DNA from: an uncultured Saprospiraceae bacterium
Lineage (GTDB): Bacteria > Bacteroidota > Bacteroidia > Chitinophagales > Saprospiraceae
Assembly: GCA_937139495.1 (NCBI GenBank)
Contig: CAKZQC010000008.1
Span: 1-64,000 of the forward strand
Direction of reading: 5' to 3'
DNA: 64,000 nucleotides
This document shows, piece by piece, positions 42,246 through 51,569 of the stretch; the stretch's first letter is position 1, and the number at the start of each line of letters is the position of its first letter. The notes beneath the pieces were generated by a model. It was not told the DNA's origin, searched no databases, and saw only the letters and a program-made list of their open reading frames with translations. The position numbers and the translations under genes are program-made.

Positions 42246-42419
42246 AATTAAGTTTGTATTTAAGTAATAATAAAAAATTAAATTTTATACATAATCATCT
42301 AGACGGGTATCTTAGATGGTTATGGTTCAAGATTCAAAAATAAAGTTTTTTTTCGTTTCTATTAACATTTCTTGGCTTTATTTGTACCAATCATGTAATT
42401 TTAAGACAAAAAAAAGACA

Positions 42420-43403
42420 TTATCCATTGGTTAGTCTCTGTTGATACTCGTCGAATAGTTGAATCTTGTTAACAGGAACAACCCCAACTTGTTCACAGAC
42501 TTGCCCGCCAGCTATATTTGCTAGTTTCACAATCTGCTCCATCGAGCGCCCTGCTGCTAGTCCAAGTGCGACAACACTGACGACCGTATCCCCTGCTCCA
42601 CAGACATCAGCTATGGCTCTTTTTTGGGTAGGAATCCACTTAGATTGATTCGGCTGGTATAGATACATACCTTCTGCACCAAGAGTAATTAAAATAGTTT
42701 CTGCGGCGATTTTTTTCGCCAATTGTTGGGCTACTGCGTGGAGTGTATCAGCAGTAATAACAGTGGGGGGCATTTTCAATGCTTCTGTTACTTCTTTCCA
42801 GTTGGGTTTGAACAGGGTAGTTTTTTGGTATTGCCAAAAATTATTTTGCTTAGGGTCCACCAAGGTAGGAATCTTATTATTTATAGCAATTTTTATACCA
42901 TCTGTTATTATTTCCTTAACTAATACACCTTTGTTGTAGTCTTGGAAGATAATAGCGTCAATAGAGTCGTTTTTAACTATTTTTTTTAGATTTTTTATAA
43001 TCTGCTGCTGTTGTCCCTTGCTCAGTTCATGATATTTCTCTCTATCATATCGCAGCAGTTGTTGATGGCGTGCCATCACTCTTGTCTTGCAAGTGGTTTG
43101 CAATTGCTCGCCCACTACAATGTAATCGGTTGCTATATTTTCAGCTATCAACTCGTTCAACAATTGCTCTCCGAAGGTATCGTTCCCGACGGTTCCTATC
43201 AAATAAGGAGTCGCTCCCATTGCTTTGAGATTGAGTGCTACATTGGCAGCACCACCCAGCCGAAAAGACTCTTCTTGATGCAGGACAACGGGCACGGGTG
43301 CTTCGGGCGATATTCGATGTACCTCGCCCATCAGATAATGGTCAATAATCAAATCGCCAATGATGACAATATTTAATCCTTCAAAATCAGTCCCCCAATC
43401 CAT
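42420..43403 (-). CDS. Heptose 7-phosphate kinase (RfaE/HldE kinase domain)
   Basis: This PfkB-family enzyme phosphorylates D-glycero-beta-D-manno-heptose 7-phosphate at C1 for LPS core synthesis. The 327-residue product carries only the kinase domain. Visible motifs are VIIGDLIIDHYLMGEVHRISPEAPVPV, SFRLGGAANVALNLKAMG, DAIIFQDYNKGVL, and the PfkB signature DVCGAGDTVVSVVALGLAAGRS with catalytic Asp in GAGD. The C-terminal cytidylyltransferase half of HldE is not present and must be a separate gene. ADP-heptose production is inferred from the family. Confidence 0.9.
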   Translation of the reverse strand: MDWGTDFEGLNIVIIGDLIIDHYLMGEVHRISPEAPVPVVLHQEESFRLGGAANVALNLKAMGATPYLIGTVGNDTFGEQLLNELIAENIATDYIVVGEQLQTTCKTRVMARHQQLLRYDREKYHELSKGQQQQIIKNLKKIVKNDSIDAIIFQDYNKGVLVKEIITDGIKIAINNKIPTLVDPKQNNFWQYQKTTLFKPNWKEVTEALKMPPTVITADTLHAVAQQLAKKIAAETILITLGAEGMYLYQPNQSKWIPTQKRAIADVCGAGDTVVSVVALGLAAGRSMEQIVKLANIAGGQVCEQVGVVPVNKIQLFDEYQQRLTNG

Positions 43404-43427
43404 ACTCCTACTTTATCCAATATTCTA

Positions 43428-43931
43428 CTATAAAAATGACCTTCCTGTTATATCTCGATACACAATACTACTCACCACAAAAATCAAAAATAATAACATA
43501 ATAACTAGCATTGCTAAAATAGTCCTCAAAAAAGCAACCTGCTTATCATTTCCTTTTCGATAAGGTACAATAGTAGCCATCGTTCCTTTATTTAATTTCC
43601 GATAGGACAAAATGGATTGCCACCAAAGAAACAACCCTATTGTGCCTAATATCATCAAAATTGACATAGTTGTCAGGGCTATGAGCGTATCCCACCTACG
43701 AGTAGCCGCGTTCATAAAATACTCCCAACCATTGCTACGACGAAGGATTTCTACAAAAAAGACGTACCCTCCCAATAGCCAACAAACTAAACCTCCTAAG
43801 CTAGCTACCAAACACAAAATTAATTGTATGGTATTGGTTTGTTCTATGTAGCCCTGAACCTTCTCAGGAAGTTGGGTTGCTCGATTGACCCATTCACCAT
43901 CTAATATTAATTCTTGTTCTTGCAATCCCAT
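43428..43931 (-). CDS. Small membrane protein of unknown function
   Basis: From ATG 43931 the product has 167 residues and three predicted TM segments (IQLILCLVASLGGLVCWLLGGYVFF, LIALTTMSILMILGTIGLFLWW, ILAMLVIMLLFLIFVVSS, shown in parts). No motif is recognised. The ATG lies 4 nt after the sdaA stop, so the gene is probably translated from the sdaA transcript. Two upstream in-frame starts (GTG, ATG) would overlap sdaA. Confidence 0.7.
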   Translation of the reverse strand: MGLQEQELILDGEWVNRATQLPEKVQGYIEQTNTIQLILCLVASLGGLVCWLLGGYVFFVEILRRSNGWEYFMNAATRRWDTLIALTTMSILMILGTIGLFLWWQSILSYRKLNKGTMATIVPYRKGNDKQVAFLRTILAMLVIMLLFLIFVVSSIVYRDITGRSFL

Positions 43932-43935
43932 TCGT

Positions 43936-45360
43936 TTAACATTCTGGTAAATTAACAGATACATTGACCGCCAGACCACCTTCAGACGTTTCTTTATATT
44001 TATCGTTCATATCCAAAGCCGTTTGTTTCATGGTCTTGATTACACTGTCTAGACTTACTTTAGCTTTGGTTGGATCGCTGGTTAGGGCTATCTGACAAGC
44101 CGTCAAGGCTTTCATAGCGCCCATGGTATTGCGTTCGATACAAGGCACTTGTACCAACCCCTTGATGGGGTCGCAAGTCAGCCCCAAATGATGCTCCATA
44201 GCGATTTCGGCAGCGATTAGCACTTGGTCGGGTGTCCCTCCCAAACATTCGGTCAAACCTGCGGCAGCCATAGCTGAAGATACGCCTATTTCTGCTTGAC
44301 AACCTCCCATAGCAGCCGATATAGTAGATCCCCGCTTGAATAACGCTCCAATAAGTGAGGAGGTCATCAAAAAGTTCATTACATCTTCGTCACCCTTGTT
44401 GGGATAAAAGCACATATAAAACATCAAGACGGCAGGAATAACACCTGCTGCTCCATTGGTCGGAGCAGTTACGACTCGACCAAACGAAGCGTTTTCTTCA
44501 TTGACCGCCAAGGCAAAACAAGACACCCAATTGACTACATTGCCAAAAGTAGGATTCATGATTTGTATCAGTTTCATCCAATCTTCCAAATCTTTTGTCG
44601 CTACTCCATTGAGTAGTTTTTTGTTGAATCGGTGTGCTCTACGCTCTACATCTAGTCCTCCTGGTAAGATACCTTCGGTATGGCAGCCTTTGTGAATACA
44701 TCGACGCATGGTATTCCAAATTTCTATCAAATCTCTCCTTATTTCTTGTTCGTCGCGCCAGCACAATTCATTTTGTAGCACAATTTCCGAAATAGAGAGT
44801 TGGGTATGTTTGAGCCACTTGCGAAGGTCACCTTCGTTTTCTATCGGAAAAGGAATATTATCCTCTTCTTCCAAATCCGCTTCTTGTATCAATACTTCAT
44901 CGTCACCCTCTTTCATAATAAACCCACCTCCTATCGAATAATAGGTTTGCTCTAAGTGGCTCCCATCAGTCATATTAGCAATAAAAGTTAGTGCATTGGG
45001 GTGTGCGGGCAAGTTCTTATATACAAATACAATATCTTCTAACGGCACAAAAGGGATAATATACCGACTACTAATACTCAACACATTGAGCATATACACT
45101 TCGTCAATATACGCATCAATCTTGGACGTATCAATATCCTTGGGCTGGTAGCCCATCAACCCCAACATAACTGCAATATCTGTTCCGTGTCCCCTACCTG
45201 TTTTGGCAAGAGAGCCATACAAGTTAATTTTGATATCCTTAATTTCTCGTTCGCCTACCTCTTCCAAGAATGACAAAGCGGCAACCCAAGGGCCCATTGT
45301 ATGCGAACTCGAAGGACCTACACCTATCTTAAAAATATCAAAAACGCTAATGTTCTCCAT
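43936..45360 (-). CDS. sdaA: L-serine ammonia-lyase (iron-sulfur type)
   Basis: The enzyme converts L-serine to pyruvate and ammonia using a [4Fe-4S] cluster. The 474-residue product combines the beta domain (about 1-160, [21 protein letters not shown]) and the alpha domain (about 185-474). Motifs include [40 protein letters not shown] with a conserved Cys, [22 protein letters not shown] with two further Cys. The fused single-chain arrangement fits the Escherichia-type enzyme. It has a consensus promoter and leads into a small membrane protein gene. Confidence 0.95.
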   Translation of the reverse strand: MENISVFDIFKIGVGPSSSHTMGPWVAALSFLEEVGEREIKDIKINLYGSLAKTGRGHGTDIAVMLGLMGYQPKDIDTSKIDAYIDEVYMLNVLSISSRYIIPFVPLEDIVFVYKNLPAHPNALTFIANMTDGSHLEQTYYSIGGGFIMKEGDDEVLIQEADLEEEDNIPFPIENEGDLRKWLKHTQLSISEIVLQNELCWRDEQEIRRDLIEIWNTMRRCIHKGCHTEGILPGGLDVERRAHRFNKKLLNGVATKDLEDWMKLIQIMNPTFGNVVNWVSCFALAVNEENASFGRVVTAPTNGAAGVIPAVLMFYMCFYPNKGDEDVMNFLMTSSLIGALFKRGSTISAAMGGCQAEIGVSSAMAAAGLTECLGGTPDQVLIAAEIAMEHHLGLTCDPIKGLVQVPCIERNTMGAMKALTACQIALTSDPTKAKVSLDSVIKTMKQTALDMNDKYKETSEGGLAVNVSVNLPEC

Positions 45361-45412
45361 GATGTACTTTTGCCAGTTTGGTCTAATAATTTAATTGCAT
45401 TACTAATGGCTT

Positions 45413-45420
45413 CAAATATA
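45413..45420 (-). promoter_or_regulatory. -7 box of sdaA
   Basis: Minus-strand TATATTTG lies 52 nt upstream of the sdaA ATG. Confidence 0.6.
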
Positions 45421-45480
45421 ACCTACCTGACGAACAAAACGAATATTTTGATGTATAATGTTGCTATCTGGACATAAAAA

Positions 45481-45512
45481 AAGTCCTTTAAGATAGTTAT
45501 CTTAAAGGACTT
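45481..45512 (-). terminator. Terminator of tRNA-Gly
   Basis: AAGTCCTTTAAGATA and TATCTTAAAGGACTT form a near-perfect stem 10 nt after the tRNA 3' end, followed by T residues on the minus strand. Confidence 0.85.
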
Positions 45513-45521
45513 ATATAAGTG

Positions 45522-45594
45522 AGCGAAAAACGAGATTCGAACTCGCGACCCCAACCTTGGCAAGGTTGTGCTCTACCAGCTGAGCTATTTTCGC
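45522..45594 (-). tRNA. tRNA-Gly (anticodon GCC)
   Basis: On the minus strand the acceptor stem GCGAAAA pairs with TTTTCGC. The anticodon stem CAACC/GGTTG encloses the loop TTGCCAA with anticodon GCC. The T-arm has the loop TTCGAAT. The discriminator is T (U) and CCA is not encoded. Confidence 0.95.
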
Positions 45595-45606
45595 TTGCGT
45601 CTGGTG

Positions 45607-45614
45607 CAAATATA
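45607..45614 (-). promoter_or_regulatory. -7 box of tRNA-Gly
   Basis: Minus-strand TATATTTG ends 13 nt before the tRNA 5' end, a tight and plausible spacing. Confidence 0.7.
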
Positions 45615-45890
45615 CAGCGTTATTTTTATTCTGCAAATTTTTCTGTTATTTTTTTGCTTTTTTTTTAGCCGCCTTGCTCTTTGCCTGTCAATTATTCGTA
45701 TTTTAATACCTTGAAACAAGCTTACACTCTCAAAAAACAGGTACTTTTCTTCTGAAAAACAAACTATTATTTTGAACTAAACACTCCTTACACCTATTAC
45801 TTATAGCGTATTGCTACAAAAGTAAGCTTTTTGGGATAAAATACTCTAAAACCCATCAAAAAAGTCTAATCTACCAGTCTAAAAAAAATC

Positions 45891-48302
45891 ATGAAACAAA
45901 AATACACCAACTATACACCGCTACTATTTGCTTGCCTACTTCTTTTATTTGGCACAGCCAATCTCTCCGCTCAGACTACACCACCTAATTTGAATTTCAC
46001 TCCTGTAGGCACCTTGCCTTATACACAAGAACTCAACGACGTTTGGGGCTATGTCGATCAGACAGGTGTAGAATATGCCTTGGTAGGCACCCAAACAGGT
46101 ACTTCGATAGTGAGTCTGGCTACGCCATCTACCCCAACAGAAGTATTATTTATCCCTGGTTTTTCTTCCCTTTGGCGTGATCTCAAAACATGGGGAGACT
46201 TCGCCTATGTCACTGCCGACCAAGGACAAGATGGTTTATTAATTATAGATCTATCGCCACTGCCTGCTGGCACGCCCACCTACCGCTATTGGCGACCAGA
46301 ACTAACCGTCAACACCGACACCGACACACTCAACAAAGCACATAATTTATACATTGATGAAAATGGTCACTGCTTCATAGCTGGCAGCAATATCAGTGGT
46401 GGCGAAACCTTTATTTTAGATGTATTCACCACACCTGGTTTCCCGATATTCCGAGGAAATACCGCCGCCAACTATGCCCATGACGCCTACGCTAGAGGCG
46501 ATTCGCTCTGGACATCAGACATCAACGACGGCTTATTTTCGGTCTATGATATTAGCGATCCAACGATGCCCAATTTATTGGCTCGCCAAGCGACTCCTCG
46601 CAACTTTGCACACAACGCTTGGATTTCTGATGATGGCAATACGCTATTCACGACCGATGAAAAAGCCAATGCTTGGATTGGATCGTATGACGTATCCGAC
46701 TTATCCAATATACAAGAAATCGACCGCTGGAGAACACCTACGGACAATGTCATTCCACACAACGTACACGTTGACAACGATTTTTTGGTCATCTCTTATT
46801 ATACCGATGGCATTATTGTATTGGACGGCAGTCGCCCCGACAATCTTATAGAAGTAGGACGATATGACACCTACAATGGTACACCTACTACGGGTTTTTA
46901 TGGTGCATGGGGAGCTTATCCTTTCTTGCCTTCTGGCTTAGTACTCGTCTCTGACATCAACACAGGACTTCATATATTGCAACCCAACTACCAGCGTGCT
47001 GCTTGGCTCGAAGGAGTCGTTACCGACCAATCCAATGGCAATAACTTATTTGATGTACTGGTAGAGATTAGCAGTACTTTTGCTGCCGACAATACTGACC
47101 TTGGCGGCAATTACAAAACAGGAATGGGCACAGGAGGCACGTATAATGTTACATTCCGCAAAGCCGATTATATTCCCCAGACTATCACACTAACGCTTGT
47201 CAATGGTCAAGTAACAACACAAAACGTACAGCTTGTACCTGCTACGGCATTCACCCTACGAGGTCGAGTCGTTGATTCCTTACAGCCAACACAAGGTATT
47301 GCCAATGCACTCGTTTCGCTCCAAAGTAGTCTATACGACTACAATACCACCGCAGATGCCAACGGCTATTTTAGTATGCAAGTCAAAAATGACGCCTTTG
47401 AGTTATTGGCAGGCAACTGGGGACACCATACCAAACTCACCCATCTCAATCTGACCGATTCTAGCGCTGCGGCTAATCCGTTTATCATCGAATTACGCCA
47501 AGGTTACCAAGATGAATTTGTATTGGATTTGGGCTGGACTATTACAGGCGACGCCACCAGTGGCAATTGGGAACGTGCTATTGCGGAAGATGTCTTTAGC
47601 TGGCAAGGAATGATACTGCCTGCCGATGCCGACATCACGACTGATATTGGCGAATACGCTTTTATTACAGGCAACAATGATCTTGGTCAAGCAGGAACAG
47701 ACGACGTAGATAATGGCACCACCATTTTAATTTCACCTAGCACCGACTTGAGCAACTACACTGCACCAAAGCTTTCTTTCTATTATTACATCAACAAATC
47801 CTTCCCGCCCAATACAGAAGATTCGCTAACCATCGAGGTAACCAATGGCACTGATACGGTCACCGTTTGGTCAACCCTTGGTGCTCAATACGATTGGTCA
47901 GCCAGACAAGAGGTCATCTTGACTGATTACTTGACCGTCAGCAATGACATGCGCCTTTTCTTCAAAATCAATGACAGTAGCCCTGCCAATACATTAGAAG
48001 CAGGCATCGACCTAGTCGCTATTACCGACACCGTTACCATGCTACCGATTCAGCGACTACAGCCCGTAGCTGCCACCCAAATCAACTACTACCCTAATCC
48101 ATTCGGCGAAAGCCTCCAAATCGAGTACCATAGCGAAGCAAACACACCGCCTACGCTACAAGTACACAACACATTAGGGCAGCTTGTAGAGCAGCGTTCT
48201 TTATCCACCCTTTCGGGCAATATCCAACTAGGGCAATCTTGGTCAACAGGTATCTATTGGGTGACTATTGGCAATAAAACCGTAAAAGTACTCAAACTAT
48301 AA
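45891..48302 (+). CDS. Choice-of-anchor B family protein with T9SS sorting domain
   Basis: The 803-residue product is predicted to be extracellular. It has a signal peptide (cleavage near SAQTT). Residues about 30-370 form an LVIVD-like beta-propeller of the choice-of-anchor B type (ELNDVWGYVDQTGVEYALVGTQTG, AHNLYIDENGHCFIAGSN, HDAYARGDSLWTSDINDGLFSVYDI, shown in parts). Two carboxypeptidase-regulatory-like domains follow at about 375-545 (WLEGVVTDQSNGNNLFDV, then LRGRVVDSLQPT). Next is a jelly-roll-like domain with WERAIAEDVFSWQG. The T9SS domain is at about 730-803 (NYYPNPFGESLQIEY, GIYWVTIGNKTVKVLKL). Confidence 0.87.
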   Translation: MKQKYTNYTPLLFACLLLLFGTANLSAQTTPPNLNFTPVGTLPYTQELNDVWGYVDQTGVEYALVGTQTGTSIVSLATPSTPTEVLFIPGFSSLWRDLKTWGDFAYVTADQGQDGLLIIDLSPLPAGTPTYRYWRPELTVNTDTDTLNKAHNLYIDENGHCFIAGSNISGGETFILDVFTTPGFPIFRGNTAANYAHDAYARGDSLWTSDINDGLFSVYDISDPTMPNLLARQATPRNFAHNAWISDDGNTLFTTDEKANAWIGSYDVSDLSNIQEIDRWRTPTDNVIPHNVHVDNDFLVISYYTDGIIVLDGSRPDNLIEVGRYDTYNGTPTTGFYGAWGAYPFLPSGLVLVSDINTGLHILQPNYQRAAWLEGVVTDQSNGNNLFDVLVEISSTFAADNTDLGGNYKTGMGTGGTYNVTFRKADYIPQTITLTLVNGQVTTQNVQLVPATAFTLRGRVVDSLQPTQGIANALVSLQSSLYDYNTTADANGYFSMQVKNDAFELLAGNWGHHTKLTHLNLTDSSAAANPFIIELRQGYQDEFVLDLGWTITGDATSGNWERAIAEDVFSWQGMILPADADITTDIGEYAFITGNNDLGQAGTDDVDNGTTILISPSTDLSNYTAPKLSFYYYINKSFPPNTEDSLTIEVTNGTDTVTVWSTLGAQYDWSARQEVILTDYLTVSNDMRLFFKINDSSPANTLEAGIDLVAITDTVTMLPIQRLQPVAATQINYYPNPFGESLQIEYHSEANTPPTLQVHNTLGQLVEQRSLSTLSGNIQLGQSWSTGIYWVTIGNKTVKVLKL

Positions 48303-48306
48303 CTGC

Positions 48307-48452
48307 GGGCGAATAGCAATTCGCCCAGCACCCATAAAAGGAAAAAGCCAACTATAACCGTACGGGCGAATGGCAATTCGCCCCAACGAAACCGAACGAT
48401 AACGCTTCCAACCGTGGACGTAAGGGCGAATTGACATTCGCCCAGCACCCAT
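48307..48452. repeat. Three copies of the GGGCGAAT...ATTCGCCC palindrome
   Basis: Copies lie at 48307-48326, 48364-48383 and 48424-48443. The first and third are followed by AGCACCCATAAAAGGAAAA, so the repeated unit is longer than the palindrome. The element fills almost the whole gap between two genes on the same strand. Confidence 0.9.
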
Positions 48453-48483
48453 AAAAGGAAAAGCTCTTAAACAAAAACAAACT

Positions 48484-49533
48484 ATGATAGATAAAAACAA
48501 ACCCGTATTAGTCACTGGCGGAAGCGGATACATCGCCTCTCACATTATCCAGCAGCTACTAGAGCAAGGCTACAAAATCAACACCACTGTTCGCAATAAA
48601 TCAAAGATGGCAAAAGTTGCTCACTTGATGCTACTACAAGAGCAATACCCCAAACATTTGCGGTTCTACGAAGCCGATTTGCTCAAAGATGGCTCTTTTG
48701 AGACCGCCATGACCAACTGCGAATTGGTGATACATACCGCTTCGCCTTTCAAGCTCAACGTAAAAGACGCTCAAAAAGAACTTGTTGATCCTGCACTAAA
48801 AGGCACCCAAAACGTACTCCAACAAGCCAACCAAACCGCAACCGTCAAACGAGTAGTATTGACATCGAGCGTAGTCGCTATATATGGCGATGCCATCGAC
48901 CTACAATCGACCGAGGGCAATCAGTTTACAGAACACGAGTGGAATACCACCAGCTCACTCCGTCACCAACCCTACGCCTATTCTAAAACATTGGCAGAAC
49001 GAGAAGCTTGGGACATACAGTCCAAGCAAACTCAATGGGATTTGGTCGTCATCAACCCTGGATTTGTACTAGGCCCATCACTGAGCAAACGCACAGATGG
49101 AGAGAGCACTTCTTTTATATTACAATTGCTAGAAGGGGGCTTCAAATCGGGGGCTCCTGCACTATACTTTGGAGCAGCTGACGTGCGAGATGTAGCCAAA
49201 GCCCATATTTTGGCGGGGACTACGCCCACGGCTAGTGGCAGGCATATTTTGGTAGAAAATACCTATTCTATGCTCGAAATGAGCGAAATGATAGAACAAT
49301 CCTTTCCCAATAAGTATAAATTACCCACCAAAAAATTGCCTAAATTTTTGCTATTCCTAGTCGGTCCTTTTATTGGCTTTTCGTGGAAATTCATCAGTCG
49401 CAATGTCGAACACCCCATGCGTTTTGATAATACGTATAGCCAAAAAGATTTAGGGCTATCTTATCGCCCCATGCTGCAAACGCTCAAAGAGCAAGCAGAA
49501 CAGTTGGAAGCCGATGGATTGATAAAAAGATAA
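48484..49533 (+). CDS. SDR-family NAD(P)-dependent reductase (dihydroflavonol-reductase-like)
   Basis: The 349-residue extended short-chain dehydrogenase has the Rossmann motif VTGGSGYIASHI at about 10-21. It continues with RVVLTSSVVAIYGD and the catalytic YAYSKTLAE (Y-x3-K). A VVINPGFVLGPSLS segment and DVRDVAKAHILAG follow, as in dihydroflavonol-4-reductase-like and cinnamoyl-CoA-reductase-like families. In bacteria such proteins reduce assorted aldehydes or ketones. The substrate is unknown. Confidence 0.9.
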   Translation: MIDKNKPVLVTGGSGYIASHIIQQLLEQGYKINTTVRNKSKMAKVAHLMLLQEQYPKHLRFYEADLLKDGSFETAMTNCELVIHTASPFKLNVKDAQKELVDPALKGTQNVLQQANQTATVKRVVLTSSVVAIYGDAIDLQSTEGNQFTEHEWNTTSSLRHQPYAYSKTLAEREAWDIQSKQTQWDLVVINPGFVLGPSLSKRTDGESTSFILQLLEGGFKSGAPALYFGAADVRDVAKAHILAGTTPTASGRHILVENTYSMLEMSEMIEQSFPNKYKLPTKKLPKFLLFLVGPFIGFSWKFISRNVEHPMRFDNTYSQKDLGLSYRPMLQTLKEQAEQLEADGLIKR

Positions 49534-49868
49534 CTTACTTTTTGGGGTGGTAATAGGGTGGTTTCGGGAGGTGGCGGTTATATGTTGTGGCACTGTCAGT
49601 TGTTGGCTATGTGGTTACCACCTTGGAGGTGGTTACCACTTCTGCTCCTTGTTGGACTGCTATCTATTATGGTTACCACCTTTGACCTAATATTACATGC
49701 TATTTTTTTGTATTCCTATAAGAAATAATTATCTTGGTGAAGGAAGTAGATTTTATGCGAGCATATAACTGCTCTAAATAAATAATTTCTACACCCCACA
49801 GTTGGCACGATATTTTGTATATTGTGTTTATCTTAAAAACTCCTTTAACTTTATAAAAACTAAGAATT
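49534..49868. other. Intergenic region with GGTTACCACC repeats
   Basis: No gene is seen in these 335 nt. GGTTACCACC or near copies occur three times at about 49611-49682. The first two are arranged as an inverted repeat around CTTGGAGG (49611-49638). G-rich GGTGG strings lie at 49546-49576. It precedes the accessory contractile-injection genes and may hold their regulation. Confidence 0.5.
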
Positions 49869-50165
49869 ATGAAAAAGATTATGGCATTTCAGAGAATTGG
49901 ATTAACCATCGCAGCACTTGTTTGTAGCTTTGCTTTCCTCATACAATCCACTAGCACCGCTACCGCTGATGCTCCTACTGTTACTAATGAAGCTGGGAAG
50001 TATCAAATGCAGTTTCAAGCAGTTTATGGTGGTGGCATGACTTCGTATTATATACTGGCTTGGGATACCGATAGTGGAAGATCTAAAATGTATACTGGGA
50101 GCAGTCAATCGGGAGGGATAAAAGCTGCACCTTCTAGTTATGCTCCTCCCTCTAGCCCATTATAA
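49869..50165 (+). CDS. Small secreted protein of unknown function
   Basis: The 98-residue product has a signal peptide (IGLTIAALVCSFAFLIQSTSTATA, in parts). The mature part is about 64 residues, with YQMQFQAVYGGGMTSYYILAWDTDSGRS and a Ser/Pro-rich end (SSYAPPSSP). I do not recognise a family. It is followed by its own terminator and lies just before the LysM hub-like gene in the same direction. A link to that gene is only positional. Confidence 0.65.
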   Translation: MKKIMAFQRIGLTIAALVCSFAFLIQSTSTATADAPTVTNEAGKYQMQFQAVYGGGMTSYYILAWDTDSGRSKMYTGSSQSGGIKAAPSSYAPPSSPL

Positions 50166-50185
50166 GTTTCAGCCTTATTTTTATT

Positions 50186-50218
50186 AAAAAACTTTTTGGA
50201 AATCCCAAAAAGTTTTTT
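50186..50218 (+). terminator. Terminator after the small secreted protein gene
   Basis: AAAAAACTTTTTGG pairs with CCAAAAAGTTTTTT, followed by AACTTT. Confidence 0.8.
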
Positions 50219-50279
50219 AACTTTAAGAGAGTAAAAGTTATATTTAGATAAAATTTGTTAGGAAAAAACATAGTTTATT

Positions 50280-51302
50280 ATGATAGGATTAGGTAGTATA
50301 TTAAATAATGGCAAGGGTTCTGATTCTAAGTTAGTTCGGATGAAAATCATGTCTCATGAATCGGTAGATTGTACCGATCCAGCTAAAAATACTTTTGTGG
50401 TACAAACTAATCCTGAAAAGGTTAAGTATTCTTATGGTGTTAGAGAAGCTTCAAAAAAAGACTCTACAGGTAAGGGTGATACTGGTATGACTCAAGACAC
50501 CGCATCAGGAGCCCCCTCTCCTCCATCAGCATTCGAAGGATATATGGATCAAGAGATGACCTTTGATTTTTATGCAGATGCTACAGGCTTGATTCCTGTC
50601 AAAGATGATGTAGTAGGCATCACGGTAGGTACGAAACCTTCCATAAGAGACCATTTAAACTTGTTACAAAAGACTGTTTACAGTTTTCAATCAGAAACAC
50701 ATGGAGCACCTTATCTTTCGCTAGAATGGGGAAAAGTATTCCCTGGTAGTAACCCTGGTGATGAGAAAGGAGCTATCTATAAGTGTACTTTAACGAAGTG
50801 TGATATAGAAGTGCTCTTGTTTAGTTTAGAAGGAGAACCTATCCGTGCCAAGATAACTCTTGCAGTCAAATCACTTATTGCCGCTAAGGCTCGCCCACCG
50901 ATGAACTCGCCTGATATCACACACAATGTACAGATTAACTATGGCGATAAAATGACGACAATTTGCAAAAAAATTTATGGCCGTTATGATAGCAAGATAT
51001 GTGCTGCTATTGCTACGTACAATAACTTAGTGGATTGGGACTTGAGCCGTGTAGAAGGCAAACAATTAGTATTTCCTTCTATCCACTTGCTCAATCAAGA
51101 CTACCTAGAAGATTGGGATAAACTCGAAAAGGAGCAGAAAAAAGAAGCCGCGGCACACATTGTGACCCACTATGAGTTCAAAGAAAACTTGATTGGCAAA
51201 GCAAGAGCAACTCAGTATTTCAAAACATTTGGGTACGACCCTAATGAAGCTTATGCTACTTGGCGTGCCAGAAGAAATAAGAACAAAGGCTACACTGCCT
51301 AA
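50280..51302 (+). CDS. Contractile-injection-system hub/tube-type protein with LysM
   Basis: The 340-residue protein has no signal peptide. The N-terminal about 200 residues match the CIS tube-protein domain pattern: FVVQTNPEKVKYSYGVREA, then MTFDFYADATG and LSLEWGKVFPG, and a CTLTKCDIEVLLFSLEGEPIRAKITL beta region. A LysM motif follows at about 218-270 (HNVQINYGDKMTTICKKIYG, then LVFPSIHLLNQ). This layout is that of Afp7/Pvc7-like baseplate proteins, which adapt the inner tube or spike in extracellular contractile injection systems. The C-terminal about 60 residues are charged and helical. No sheath, tube or ATPase gene lies beside it. A terminator separates it from the next gene. Confidence 0.82.
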   Translation: MIGLGSILNNGKGSDSKLVRMKIMSHESVDCTDPAKNTFVVQTNPEKVKYSYGVREASKKDSTGKGDTGMTQDTASGAPSPPSAFEGYMDQEMTFDFYADATGLIPVKDDVVGITVGTKPSIRDHLNLLQKTVYSFQSETHGAPYLSLEWGKVFPGSNPGDEKGAIYKCTLTKCDIEVLLFSLEGEPIRAKITLAVKSLIAAKARPPMNSPDITHNVQINYGDKMTTICKKIYGRYDSKICAAIATYNNLVDWDLSRVEGKQLVFPSIHLLNQDYLEDWDKLEKEQKKEAAAHIVTHYEFKENLIGKARATQYFKTFGYDPNEAYATWRARRNKNKGYTA

Positions 51303-51320
51303 ATGATATATAAAAATTAT

Positions 51321-51356
51321 AGCCTCTTCAATTAAACTTGGAGAGGCTTTTTTTTG
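51321..51356 (+). terminator. Terminator after the LysM hub gene
   Basis: AGCCTCT pairs with AGAGGCT, followed by a run of eight T residues. Confidence 0.8.
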
Positions 51357-51569
51357 TACGAGTCAAGGCATTGGACGAACGCCAAAAAAAGCTAAAAAGT
51401 GAGCGTAACAACAGCTTATGCAAAAATGTTTTTATTAATTCGTTAATGTTTTCAGTTTTTAGAATTAAGTCGTATTTTGGTAGCCTATATATTACCATCT
51501 CCAACAATACCTATAACGATATTCGTTAGAGAGTCGTGGAGACTCACACTTGTACGCACTTTTTTTCTT

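Noticed and set aside
48307-48452. CRISPR array
   Set aside because: The repeats are short palindromes with unequal spacing, only three copies, and conserved flanks; no cas genes are nearby.
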